Assembly: GCF_026646375.1 (NCBI RefSeq)
Contig: NZ_JAIPPU010000005.1
Span: forward strand, 1-64,000
DNA: 64,000 bases
Source of the DNA: Acetobacterium wieringae
Lineage (GTDB): Bacteria; Bacillota; Clostridia; Eubacteriales; Eubacteriaceae
Direction: 5' to 3'
The notes under the pieces were generated by a model that did not search any database, was not told the DNA's origin, and saw only the letters and a program-made list of their open reading frames with translations. This document shows positions 1 through 7,458 of this stretch, in pieces (positions within the stretch are counted from its first letter, which is position 1; every line of letters begins with the position of its first letter). A program made the position numbers and the translations under genes.

Positions 1-131
1 CCTGCAACATCGGAATTACGAGGATTTTTGTTGATTATTATGTGCGAAGTTTGAGTTAATTAAATATTCTGCCCGTTTACTTAAGATTCTTTTTTTATCA
101 ATGCTTTCCTACTCCTAAATGGCCTTATCAA

Positions 132-158
132 AAAATCCGTTTGATAGGGTATCAAAAA
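132..158 (-). terminator. weak terminator-like hairpin after the ATP-grasp gene
   Basis: On the minus strand a 7-bp stem (TTTGATA/TATCAAA, plus-strand arms 140-146 and 150-156) with a three-base loop is followed by CGGATTTTTT. It lies about 30 bases after the stop of the minus-strand ligase gene, so it is a plausible but weak intrinsic terminator. Nothing else was seen in the first 188 bases. Confidence 0.35.
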
Positions 159-188
159 TTATTTCCCGCCCAACCGGTTCTCAGCCCC

Positions 189-1178
189 TTAAAATCCCAG
201 CAGATCCAGCACCTTATCATCGACATGGCGGTTCTTGCCAACAAAGGGATAATTGTGAATATGCAGGGCCGGGTTGAAATTCAGTTCGATGATACTATAA
301 TTCTTGTCGTCAGGGACTTTTTGAATATCCTGGATAATGATATCCGCGCCACAGATTTTGGCTCCCACCGCCTGCGCCGCTTTAACGGCAATAGCCTTGT
401 AATCAGCAATGATCTCATCGGTAAAATCAAGGCTGTCACCGCCAGTGCTGATGTTGGAATTTTCCCGCAGATAGACGGTTTCGCCAGGGCCGGGAATGGT
501 CTCGATCGATTTAGACTGCTCGCTGAGAAAGGCAATTTCGGTTTTATCCAGCCGCAACTTCTCCAATGGCGTGACATAGCCCTTACCCCGCAGCGGATTC
601 AGGTTTTTCTCAGCTACCAGTGCTTCGATGGTATGCACCCCATCGCCCACCACATTGGCCGGAACCCGATGAAGAATCCCCACTACCTCATCGCCGATAA
701 CCAGAAAGCGATACTCCTTGCCGGGTATGAATTCTTCAATCAGCACCGCGGTATCATGAGTGAAAGCCTGGATTACTGCCATCTGGTAGCAACTTTCACA
801 CTGGAGATTCTTATGAATCACAATCCCCAGCCCAAAGTTCGAGGATTTGGGCTTCACCACAATATCTTTGCCCCGAAATTCTTCATAATACACCATCGCT
901 TCGGCTGCCGATTTGACCTTAATCCCGGCCGGCACGTTGATGCCCTTTTCACGCAACACCAGCTTGGTGACTTCTTTATTCTCCATAATCAGCGGTGCGA
1001 TATAGGTGTCGGCTGATGTCCGGGTCGCCTGTTTGACATACTCTATTTTATCGCCTTTTTTAAGCCGGATAAAATTGTCTTCAAGATCCAGGATCTCAAC
1101 CGCAATCCCTCTGCGCTCGGCCGCGTTAATCAGCATCGCCGTTGATAATTCCAGTTTTTTATCATTTTTTTCAAACAT
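189..1178 (-). CDS. ATP-grasp ligase resembling the C-terminal half of GshF (glutathione-synthetase-like)
   Basis: The protein (329 aa) is an ATP-grasp carboxylate-amine ligase. Its start (LSTAMLINAAERRGIAVEIL, then NFIRLKKGDKIEYVKQATRT) resembles the point where the C-terminal ATP-grasp part begins in bifunctional glutamate-cysteine ligase/glutathione synthetase (GshF), and it continues with VVKPKSSNFGLGI, VLIEEFIPGKEYRFLVIG and a C-terminal IIELNFNPALHIHNYP metal-binding segment. Full GshF is about 750 aa; the GshA half is absent here and no ligase gene is adjacent. The ATG at 1178 is preferred over the GTG at 1181 because GGGAGA lies at better spacing. It may make glutathione or gamma-Glu-Cys-Gly-like amides from a precursor made elsewhere, or act on another dipeptide; the substrate is not visible from sequence. 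The fold is clear, the substrate uncertain. Confidence 0.8.
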   Translation of the reverse strand: MFEKNDKKLELSTAMLINAAERRGIAVEILDLEDNFIRLKKGDKIEYVKQATRTSADTYIAPLIMENKEVTKLVLREKGINVPAGIKVKSAAEAMVYYEEFRGKDIVVKPKSSNFGLGIVIHKNLQCESCYQMAVIQAFTHDTAVLIEEFIPGKEYRFLVIGDEVVGILHRVPANVVGDGVHTIEALVAEKNLNPLRGKGYVTPLEKLRLDKTEIAFLSEQSKSIETIPGPGETVYLRENSNISTGGDSLDFTDEIIADYKAIAVKAAQAVGAKICGADIIIQDIQKVPDDKNYSIIELNFNPALHIHNYPFVGKNRHVDDKVLDLLGF

Positions 1179-1289
1179 CACTCTTCTCCCTTTTTATCGC
1201 CGCAGCTCTGGCTATAAAGTCTTGATTCTTTATTATAGCAGTTTTAACTATTGATAACAGTCTGTTTTGAATAAAGTATCCAATTTTTG

Positions 1290-1318
1290 TTGACATTTTT
1301 GTAGCATCAGTATAGAAT
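1290..1318 (+). promoter_or_regulatory. sigma-A promoter for the riboswitch/formate channel transcript
   Basis: A perfect TTGACA (1290-1295), a 17-base spacer and TAGAAT (1313-1318) put the transcript start near 1325, about 20 bases before the conserved aptamer begins. Confidence 0.75.
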
Positions 1319-1344
1319 GAGCTTGTGAATTATTTAACTAAATA

Positions 1345-1448
1345 GAAAGATAGCTCCGAGCCTTGATTACCTAAAGCATTGCTATGGGATCAGGCCGATA
1401 GGGTGTAGATGGAAACGTTTGCGCCTCCACGTTGGGAAGGGGTTAATT
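1345..1448 (+). ncRNA. molybdenum-cofactor (Moco/Wco) type riboswitch aptamer
   Basis: The leader carries signatures I associate with the Moco RNA motif: CTCCGAGCC at 1353-1361, GCCTTGAT pairing with ATCAGGC (1359-1366 with 1388-1394), a GAAA-capped hairpin AGATG/CGTTT near 1417-1430, then GCGCCTCC followed by GGGAAGGGG (1431-1443). Moco riboswitches sense molybdopterin-type cofactors; variants lacking one stem (P3) are proposed to sense the tungsten cofactor, and I cannot settle which this is. The first gene downstream is a formate/nitrite channel, which fits because formate dehydrogenase needs Mo or W cofactor. Recognition is from memory of the consensus; a covariance-model search (Rfam MOCO_RNA_motif) would decide. 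Confidence 0.75.
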
Positions 1449-1481
1449 CTTCAAATCACAAAGCAATATTCTGATTTATTT

Positions 1482-1598
1482 AGCATACTTGTTTTGATTT
1501 GGTATGCTTTATTCTATTTCAGTATGCTTATTTTGCTTCGGCTTGCTATGATTTGATTGCGTTAATTTAAGAAGACCAACTGGTCTTCTTTTTATTTT
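1482..1598 (+). promoter_or_regulatory. expression platform with alternative hairpins and an intrinsic terminator
   Basis: AGCATAC (1482-1488) can pair with GTATGCT at 1502-1508 or with a second identical GTATGCT at 1522-1528, giving two mutually exclusive stems. Further on, AAGAAGACC/GGTCTTCTT (1569-1590) followed by eight-base U-rich tract TTTATTTT is a good intrinsic terminator. The layout suits transcription attenuation downstream of the cofactor aptamer, although the distance (about 125 bases from aptamer to terminator) is long. Confidence 0.55.
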
Positions 1599-1671
1599 TG
1601 TTTTAATGATTCCGGGGGAAGTGGCTTCCCCGACTTGTTATGCACCATCAGATGAAAGGAGGTTTCAATTA

Positions 1672-1707
1672 ATGGAATCAATCACATTAACATCAGACTC
1701 TTCCTAA
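1672..1707 (+). CDS. possible 11-residue leader peptide
   Basis: AAAGGAGG at 1655-1662 sits nine bases before an ATG that opens an 11-codon frame (MESITLTSDSS) ending at TAA 1705-1707, 67 bases before the formate channel start. The ribosome site is stronger than that of many full genes here, so translation is plausible. A 7-bp hairpin GGGGAAG/CTTCCCC (1615-1631) lies just upstream. The peptide has no recognisable attenuator codon run; its role could be a leader, or the site could be the remnant of a lost gene. Confidence 0.35.
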   Translation: MESITLTSDSS

Positions 1708-1774
1708 CCCAGTTATTCTATCCACGATTCAGATCATCGGAAATCATGAAAGAATAAAAAACTTTGGAGGAACT

Positions 1775-2647
1775 ATGGAAACCAAAAAATATTTTGCACC
1801 ATCGGAAATTGTTGACGTTGCCATTGGCGCAGGGATAAAAAAAGTCTCAACCCCCTATTTAAAAGAATTCATGCTGGCAATACTGGCCGGTGTTTTTATC
1901 GGCTTTGCATCAGAAGGTTCCAATATGGCCGCTTTCAATCTACTGGCAGATCCGGGGACTTATGGACTTGGCAAATGCCTTGCCGGAGCGATATTCGGTA
2001 CCGGACTGATGCTGGTCATCATTGCCGGTGCTGAAATGTTCACCGGTCAGACCCTGATCACTGCCGCCGTGTTGGACAAAAAAGTCCGACTCTCTCAAAT
2101 GCTAACTAATTGGGGACTGGTATGGATCGGAAACCTGGTCGGTGGCGTCTTTCTGGCCTACATGATGAGTCAGAGTGGGCTGTTCAACAGCGGTGACAGC
2201 CTGCTGGGTGCCATGACCATCAAAATTGCCGTCGGAAAAGTCACCATGCCGTTTATGTCAGCTTTCTTTTTAGGGCTTATGTGTAACTGGCTGGTCTGTT
2301 TAGCTGTCTGGATGTCCTTTGCCGCTAAAGACATTACCGGCAAGATTCTGGCCATCTTTTTTCCCATCTGGCTGTTCATCACCTCTGGTTTTGAACACAG
2401 TGTGGCGAACATGTATTATATTCCGGCCGGGATCTTAGCCAAAGCCAATCCCAAATGGGTGGAAGTTGCCCTGGCTCATGGCGTCACCCAGGATAAACTG
2501 GATGCGCTCAACTGGACCTCCTTTTTTCTAAACAACGAACTGCCCGTGACTCTGGGTAATGCAGTCGGCGGTGGCCTGCTGGTAGCTGCTTACTACTGGT
2601 TTGTCTATAAATCAGACTTTGGTAAAAAGGATGAACTTAAAAACTGA
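1775..2647 (+). CDS. formate/nitrite transporter family channel (FocA/FdhC-like)
   Basis: A 290-aa membrane protein of the FNT family, which moves formate or related small anions as a pentameric channel. Family signs include the N-terminal YFAPSEIVDVAIGAGIKK, six predicted membrane helices, AEMFTGQTL in the slide region and GFEHSVANMYYIP, which carries the conserved pore histidine. It starts at an ATG behind GGAGG. The gene is alone between its riboswitch leader and a terminator. In an acetogen a formate channel would exchange formate made or used by formate dehydrogenase; the cofactor-type riboswitch upstream supports formate rather than nitrite as substrate, but this is inference. Confidence 0.9.
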   Translation: METKKYFAPSEIVDVAIGAGIKKVSTPYLKEFMLAILAGVFIGFASEGSNMAAFNLLADPGTYGLGKCLAGAIFGTGLMLVIIAGAEMFTGQTLITAAVLDKKVRLSQMLTNWGLVWIGNLVGGVFLAYMMSQSGLFNSGDSLLGAMTIKIAVGKVTMPFMSAFFLGLMCNWLVCLAVWMSFAAKDITGKILAIFFPIWLFITSGFEHSVANMYYIPAGILAKANPKWVEVALAHGVTQDKLDALNWTSFFLNNELPVTLGNAVGGGLLVAAYYWFVYKSDFGKKDELKN

Positions 2648-2678
2648 TTCCCATCCATTAGACCCTGATCCATCCGCT

Positions 2679-2731
2679 CAAAAAAGTCCGACAGCTGAGT
2701 TACTTCACCTCAGCTGTTCGGACTTTTTTAT
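2679..2731 (+). terminator. strong intrinsic terminator
   Basis: Nearly perfect stem AAAAAAGTCCGA-CAGCTGAG / CTCAGCTGTTCGGACTTTTTT with an eight-base loop, ending in a U run. It follows the formate channel by about 30 bases. The A-rich 5' arm lets it also work on the minus strand for read-through from the GTPase side. Confidence 0.85.
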
Positions 2732-2813
2732 CGCAACTGTTGTGGTTATACCTAATCTGATCAACTCAGATATTAACCGCACAAGGGGCTTTATCTTGAT
2801 AAATCCGTAGCAA

Positions 2814-4493
2814 TCAAAGCTCTTTTAACAGCACCGTCAAGCGCTCACAGGTATCGTCCAGCTCGCGAATTTTATCACCCAGCTGTTTCGAGGTATCTTC
2901 TTTATCGACGATGACCCGATTGACCAGCTCGCTGAGTTCCTGTTTTAGTGTCTGCGATTCCCGCTCCAGCACGCCCTTAAAATCCCGGACACTCTCGCGG
3001 ACCTTGTACTGATAATTATAAATCATGTTATTGATATTGTGCTCCACGTCAGTCTGCATTTTGCTCAGATAACGGGTGTAGATTTTTTTATTGACGTAAC
3101 CCCGGGGCATCAGGTAAACCAGATCATTCATGTCCACCAAAAAGGCCGCCGGCTTCTGATTGACCTTGACATAGAAATCATCCCGAGAGGACAGGGTATG
3201 TACGGTAGTGTCAACCTGATAGTTAATACCGAAGAGTTCCGCCACCACTTTGCTCAAAAAGGCCTTCAGATCATCAATTTTCTGATTGAGCAGCTCAGCC
3301 AGATGTTCGTACCCCGACGAAAGGCTGGCTAGACCCCGCTCGCTGAGGTCATTGAGCTGGGTCGACAACTGGATTTCCAGTAGCGTCATCAACACTTTTT
3401 CCAGTTCTTTCGGTTTCGCCTCCCGATTCTTTTCATAAGCGGCGGCCATTGCCACTGTCAGTTTTTCCCGAATCCCGGCAGAACCGTCCTGTAACTCGGT
3501 CCGAATCTGCTCCAATAGCTCATCAATATGGCGCAGCAGATAAAAGGTGGCATCTTTGGTAATCTGATCCAGACTGCCCAGCTTCTCTTCCAGTTCCCGG
3601 CGTTTTCCCTCCAGATTTTTAAGGGGCATGCCATAAGCCCGGCGGTACAATTCCAGGTGGGAAAGGGCCACCCCCAGCACCTCGCGAAATTTGATCTGCA
3701 CCGATTCGACAATGATCTGATCGGCCGAAACTGTAATGTCTGCCGCTATTTTTGCAAACAGCGTATCCATCCCCGCGTTGGTTTTGGCACTGATGGCAAA
3801 CAGCTCAATGGTATCCACGGCCATAATCTCACAGAGAATCTCATGGCAATAAGCCAGATAGATTTCCAGATCATCCTCGCTGATGGTATCGATCTTATTA
3901 ATCGCAAAATAGAATTTGGCAGTGTAATTTCTGGCCTCAACCAAAAATTCCCGCTCGATTTCGTTAATCGGACTATCCACCGAGAGCATAAAAATGATCG
4001 CGTCGCTATCCTTCATAATGGCATAGGCTTCATCGGTATTGTTCTGATGAATCGATCCCACCCCGGGAGTATCCACCAGGGTGATGCCGTCTTTGAGAAA
4101 ATCATCGGGCAGAAAAAGATTGACAAAAGAAACCCCCTTCTGGTTGTTAGGGTTCTGCTGTTCGGCAATATACCCCACCAGCTGCTCCAGCGCCACCGTC
4201 TGACTCTCCCCGCTTTTAAAATGAACCACAGCCAGCTCATTTCCATATTGGATGCGCGTCGCCACCGAGGTCACCGGAATGATCCCCACCGGCAGTACCG
4301 CTGCCTCCAATACCCCATTAATAAACGAAGTTTTACCCCGTTTGAACTGGCCAATCACAGAAATGACCAGCTCCCGGTTGGCAATTTTTGTTTTTAGATT
4401 TTCGATTTTTCTGATGTCTTCTTCACTAACCCCTGTTCTCTGGAGTAAAGCTGTTACAGTATCAATCGTTGTCATCATATTTTTTTTGCTCAT
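2814..4493 (-). CDS. dynamin-like GTPase family protein
   Basis: A 559-aa P-loop GTPase of the bacterial dynamin-like group. The GTPase domain occupies about residues 30-240: G1 GQFKRGKTS, G2 threonine in IPVTSVATRI, G3 DTPGVGS and G4 NKID are all present. The rest is helical, with coiled-coil-prone stretches (for example LKNLEGKRRELEEKLGSLDQ and a final REL..TCERLTVLLKEL), as in dynamin stalks. No clear transmembrane segment is seen. The ATG at 4493 is preferred to the TTG at 4499 because GAGAGGA is better spaced for it. Such proteins remodel membranes or act in stress/phage defence in some bacteria; usually they occur in pairs, but this one stands alone. Role here unknown. Confidence 0.85.
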   Translation of the reverse strand: MSKKNMMTTIDTVTALLQRTGVSEEDIRKIENLKTKIANRELVISVIGQFKRGKTSFINGVLEAAVLPVGIIPVTSVATRIQYGNELAVVHFKSGESQTVALEQLVGYIAEQQNPNNQKGVSFVNLFLPDDFLKDGITLVDTPGVGSIHQNNTDEAYAIMKDSDAIIFMLSVDSPINEIEREFLVEARNYTAKFYFAINKIDTISEDDLEIYLAYCHEILCEIMAVDTIELFAISAKTNAGMDTLFAKIAADITVSADQIIVESVQIKFREVLGVALSHLELYRRAYGMPLKNLEGKRRELEEKLGSLDQITKDATFYLLRHIDELLEQIRTELQDGSAGIREKLTVAMAAAYEKNREAKPKELEKVLMTLLEIQLSTQLNDLSERGLASLSSGYEHLAELLNQKIDDLKAFLSKVVAELFGINYQVDTTVHTLSSRDDFYVKVNQKPAAFLVDMNDLVYLMPRGYVNKKIYTRYLSKMQTDVEHNINNMIYNYQYKVRESVRDFKGVLERESQTLKQELSELVNRVIVDKEDTSKQLGDKIRELDDTCERLTVLLKEL

Positions 4494-4688
4494 CCACAAT
4501 TCCTCTCTTCATCGGATCTTTTGACTGCAGCTGGTATTCATTTTAATGTTTTTTGCACAAATCAAAAAAGCCGATGCTCCTGTATAATTAACAGAAGTCA
4601 TCAGCGTGTCAGCATTTTGGCCAAAGTCAGGGCGAACTTCATCACCTGTTTAATTAGTTAATCGATTCAGTCGAAAAATTCAATCGCT

Positions 4689-4721
4689 AATTGTCATATT
4701 TGTCCAAATATGATGGCAATT
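4689..4721. repeat. inverted repeat between divergent genes
   Basis: CATATTTG/CAAATATG (4695-4712) flanked by AATTG/CAATT gives an imperfect palindrome of about 33 bases in the gap between the GTPase gene and the fluoride riboswitch. It could be an operator for the divergently transcribed GTPase gene. The remaining bases of 4494-4760 show nothing else I can name. Confidence 0.35.
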
Positions 4722-4763
4722 ATTCATATTTTAATTTTGATTTCGATTTCATTCCACCTTTTG

Positions 4764-4792
4764 TTGACACGATTATTGCTCCATGATAACAT
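4764..4792 (+). promoter_or_regulatory. sigma-A promoter of the crcB operon
   Basis: TTGACA (4764-4769), 17-base spacer, TAACAT (4787-4792). Transcription would begin at about 4799, immediately before the fluoride aptamer. Confidence 0.75.
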
Positions 4793-4798
4793 TATTTC

Positions 4799-4877
4799 AT
4801 ACAAGGTGATGGAGTTCACCTGAATTGCGTACCAGCTGATGACTCCTGCAGGATTTGTAATGCTGCAGGTTTTTTTA
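4799..4877 (+). ncRNA. fluoride riboswitch (crcB motif) with terminator
   Basis: The aptamer shows the crcB-motif hallmarks: GGTGATGGAGTTCACC (4805-4820), the downstream CTGATGACTCC (4836-4846), and the GGAGT/ACTCC pseudoknot complementarity between them. CCTGCAG (4845-4851) and CTGCAGG (4863-4869) followed by a U run (4870-4877) form a terminator that overlaps the 3' end of the aptamer, as expected for a switch in which fluoride binding blocks termination. It precedes two fluoride-channel genes, which confirms the assignment. Confidence 0.93.
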
Positions 4878-4964
4878 TTGTCTGAAATTACCCGCCCTTA
4901 CAAAAACTGATAAATAAAACCCTTCGTGTCAAACTATTTGTTCACTTGAGTCAGGAGGACTATC

Positions 4965-5402
4965 ATGAAAAAATATTACTTTATCGCCGCTGGCGGCGCT
5001 GTTGGCGCCCTGTTGCGGTTCGAGCTCAAAAACGCCCCCACTCTTTTTCAATCGGCGGATCAGCTGATCAATCTGGCCCTGACGATTTTGGTCATCAACC
5101 TGATTGGCTGCCTGATATTGGGGATGCTCAATGCCGTTTTCTCAAAAACTGAACGAATCAGCACCGATGTCAAGCTGGGCTTAACCGCTGGATTGGTGGG
5201 CGCCTTTACCACCTATTCAACCTTCTGCAAAGAGAGTCTGAATATTCTCGATGCCGGCTACCTGCGTTTTTTCTGTTACTATGTGGCGGCCTCCATTATC
5301 CTGGGGGTCGGTGCTGTTTACCTGGGCCATCTGATCGGCCATCATATTTTACATCCGGTAGGCCTGAATCTGGTAACCCGATTCAGCATTGATACCAATT
5401 AA
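4965..5402 (+). CDS. crcB: fluoride efflux channel CrcB/Fluc, subunit 1
   Basis: A 145-aa four-helix membrane protein of the CrcB/Fluc family that exports toxic fluoride. Family motifs: GGAVGALLRFEL near the start, INLIGCLILGML with the pore asparagine, and GLVGAFTTYSTF with the conserved phenylalanine/threonine track. Start ATG behind AGGAGG. It is longer than its neighbour by a C-terminal extension with several histidines (GHLIGHHILHPVG). With the following gene it probably forms a dual-topology or heterodimeric channel. Expression is expected to rise with fluoride through the riboswitch. Confidence 0.93.
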   Translation: MKKYYFIAAGGAVGALLRFELKNAPTLFQSADQLINLALTILVINLIGCLILGMLNAVFSKTERISTDVKLGLTAGLVGAFTTYSTFCKESLNILDAGYLRFFCYYVAASIILGVGAVYLGHLIGHHILHPVGLNLVTRFSIDTN

Positions 5403-5414
5403 GGAAAACAACTC

Positions 5415-5774
5415 ATGGAAACTTTATGCGTCATTGTCGGCGGTGCTTTAGGCAGCACCACCCGTTATTACCTGGGCAAACGTTTTGCCTCCCGGCACCA
5501 GCACATTCCGGTCGGGACCTTTATCATTAACGTGTCCGGTGCCTTTCTTCTCGGTGTCGTCACCGGTTTTGATATCTCAGCCCTGCTTTATGGTTTATTT
5601 GCCGAAGGCTTTCTGGGGGCCTATACCACCTTTTCCACCTTTATGTTTGAGGACTTTGTCCTGCTCCAGAATAACCGGATCCTCAGCGCCATTGTCTATG
5701 TGCTGGCTACGCTGGTTTTGAGCTTTCTGGCTTTTTATGGCGGATTCGTCGTTTCTGCTGCATTTATAAGTTAA
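5415..5774 (+). CDS. crcB: fluoride efflux channel CrcB/Fluc, subunit 2
   Basis: A 119-aa second CrcB/Fluc protein 12 bases after the first, with GGALGSTTRYYLGKRF, FIINVSGAFLLGVVTGF (pore Asn) and FLGAYTTFSTFMFED. Tandem crcB genes usually encode oppositely oriented subunits that assemble as a heterodimer. Start ATG behind AAGGAAA. Same transcript as subunit 1; a terminator follows 15 bases after the stop. Confidence 0.93.
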   Translation: METLCVIVGGALGSTTRYYLGKRFASRHQHIPVGTFIINVSGAFLLGVVTGFDISALLYGLFAEGFLGAYTTFSTFMFEDFVLLQNNRILSAIVYVLATLVLSFLAFYGGFVVSAAFIS

Positions 5775-5788
5775 CAACAAAATTTAAC

Positions 5789-5836
5789 AAAAAAAACACA
5801 TCAGCGCCTTTTACCCGGCAATGATGTGTTTTTTTT
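5789..5836. terminator. bidirectional intrinsic terminator
   Basis: AAAAAAAACACATCA (5789-5803) pairs with TGATGTGTTTTTTTT (5822-5836). It separates the crcB operon (plus) from the converging dehydrogenase gene (minus) and has a U run in both directions. Confidence 0.85.
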
Positions 5837-5855
5837 AATTAGTTGGTTTAAAGCG

Positions 5856-6815
5856 CTAACCCTTCACCACATTCCGAAACTCACCTTTTAGGAAACAGGC
5901 CAGATTATCAACAGCAATGTCCATCAGCCGTTGCCGGCTTTCCCGGGGGGCCCAGGAAATATGCGGCGTGATAATGATGTTTTTGGCCTGGAGCAACGGG
6001 TTGGTCAGTTTGATCGGCTCGGTGGAGACCACATCGACCGCGGCGCCGCCGACCTTACCACTGTTGAGGGCATCGCGGAGATCTTCTTCAACAATCAGCT
6101 GGCCCCGGGAATTATTGATAATCAGAACCCCATCCTTCATCTTGGCAATATTTTTGGCATTGATGATCCCCCGGGTTTCGGCAAACAGTGGGCAATGGAG
6201 GACGATCACATCGGCTGCTGCAAACAATTCGTCCTGGGTTACATATTGGCAGTTTTCTGCTTCCAGCTCCGGGTATTTATTGATATCATTGGCCAGTACC
6301 TTCATCCCCAGGGCTTGGGCAATGTGACCGGTACGCTGGCCGATTTTTCCAAAACCAATGATTCCCATGGTTTTTCCACTGAGTTCAATCAGCGGGTGAT
6401 TCCAGAAACACCAGTCCGGGTTATTTGTCCAGTCACCGCCCAGCACCGCCCCGGAATGATCACCAACCCGATGACACAGTTCCATCAGTAGCGCGATGGC
6501 AAACTGCGACACCGCATAGGTGCCATAGGTGGGAATATTGGACACGGTAATACCCTGTCCACTGGCGGCTGCCACATCCACCACGTTATAACCGGTGGCC
6601 AGCACCCCAATATATTTAATCTGTTGGCAAATGTCCAGGGTTTCGTTGGTAATCGGAGTTTTGTTCGTGAAAATTATTTCCGCATCACCAATCCGCTGGC
6701 AAACCTCCGCTTCGGTGGTTCGCTCATAAACTGTTAACCGCCCCAATTTTTCCAGATTTTCCCAGCTGAGATCACCGGGATTTAATGTATATCCATCTAA
6801 AACGACTATTTTCAT
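5856..6815 (-). CDS. D-2-hydroxyacid dehydrogenase (hydroxypyruvate reductase/glycerate dehydrogenase-like)
   Basis: A 319-aa NAD-dependent D-isomer 2-hydroxyacid dehydrogenase. The Rossmann motif is GIIGFGKIGQ with an aspartate after strand 2 (ANDINKY), favouring NAD(H). Catalytic residues are visible: Arg in NNSRGQLI, Glu in VSTEPI and His in TPHISWAP, the last typical of glycerate dehydrogenases. Start ATG 6815 behind AGGTGA (MKIVVLDGYTLNPGDLSW); an in-frame extension to 6887 overlaps the cupin gene without need. It follows the cupin gene by 55 bases and is probably cotranscribed. Glycerate/hydroxypyruvate is the likeliest substrate. Confidence 0.88.
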   Translation of the reverse strand: MKIVVLDGYTLNPGDLSWENLEKLGRLTVYERTTEAEVCQRIGDAEIIFTNKTPITNETLDICQQIKYIGVLATGYNVVDVAAASGQGITVSNIPTYGTYAVSQFAIALLMELCHRVGDHSGAVLGGDWTNNPDWCFWNHPLIELSGKTMGIIGFGKIGQRTGHIAQALGMKVLANDINKYPELEAENCQYVTQDELFAAADVIVLHCPLFAETRGIINAKNIAKMKDGVLIINNSRGQLIVEEDLRDALNSGKVGGAAVDVVSTEPIKLTNPLLQAKNIIITPHISWAPRESRQRLMDIAVDNLACFLKGEFRNVVKG

Positions 6816-6870
6816 TTCGGTCACCTGTTTTCTGTACGATTTTGTATGCTCTCTTTTGTCACTTTCTTTT

Positions 6871-7194
6871 TTACTCCGGCAGCACATCCGGCGGCGGCGC
6901 CTTGATCAGAATCAGCTCCAGGGTTTCGGGATTGAAGTTATTGAGATTCATTTTGGTATTAAAGGGTATTTTTAAAACCGTCCCCGCCGGATAGGCGTAA
7001 TAATCCTGATCATCCAGCTGCAGCGAGACAATCCCCCGCACGACTGTCATATAGACGACAGCATTGGTATAGTGCTCGGGGAATCCGTCACTCTGATTTA
7101 TAATTACATGCATATAATGAAGGTTTTCATCGAGAATAACCTTTTCAACCACCTTGTCATCTCCGCCTGTCAATTTGAAAATCTGCTCAACCAT
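6871..7194 (-). CDS. small cupin-domain protein
   Basis: A 107-aa single-domain beta-barrel protein (MVEQIFKLTGGDDKVVEKVI...). Features are HYMHVIINQSDGFPEHYTNAVVYMTVVRGIVSLQL and YPAGTVLKIPFNTKMNL, the two cupin blocks, although the metal-ligand pattern is incomplete (one His in PEHY and a Glu before it). Start ATG 7194 is chosen for AAAGGAG six bases upstream. It heads a two-gene unit with the dehydrogenase and is divergent from the Xre-TPR gene. Ligand unknown; small cupins of this sort often bind a metal or small metabolite. Confidence 0.75.
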   Translation of the reverse strand: MVEQIFKLTGGDDKVVEKVILDENLHYMHVIINQSDGFPEHYTNAVVYMTVVRGIVSLQLDDQDYYAYPAGTVLKIPFNTKMNLNNFNPETLELILIKAPPPDVLPE

Positions 7195-7435
7195 TGTCTT
7201 TCTCCTTTTCTGTTCGCTTCTGCAACCATACAATTGATACGATGTTAGGTATATACCCGAGTGTCAGCATTTTAAAAGATTGAAACCAGTATTTTTTAGC
7301 TGTAACTAAGAAATTTTTAGCTTATCTGCTGTTTTTTAACTGTTTGAAATTGAAAGCTTTTATTTAATCACCTCCTGGTTGATTTTATCAACTATAATCA
7401 ACTGCAAATCGATTGTGCTTTTATGATAAAGGTTC

Positions 7436-7441
7436 TATAAT
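7436..7441 (+). promoter_or_regulatory. possible -10 box of the Xre-TPR/CPBP operon
   Basis: TATAAT with a weak TTGTGC 17 bases upstream (7413-7418). It leaves only about ten bases of leader before the ATG at 7459, so the promoter may be real with a very short leader, or the true one lies further up. Confidence 0.35.
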
Positions 7442-7458
7442 CAGGATGAGGTGATGAA

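Noticed and set aside
141-1016. 291-codon open frame on the plus strand opposite the ATP-grasp gene
   Set aside because: It is the mirror of a clear conserved protein on the minus strand, has no ribosome site and no recognisable domain.
3528-4397. 289-codon plus-strand frame inside the dynamin-like GTPase gene
   Set aside because: Opposite strand of a gene with intact G1-G4 motifs; translation is low-complexity and unlike any family.
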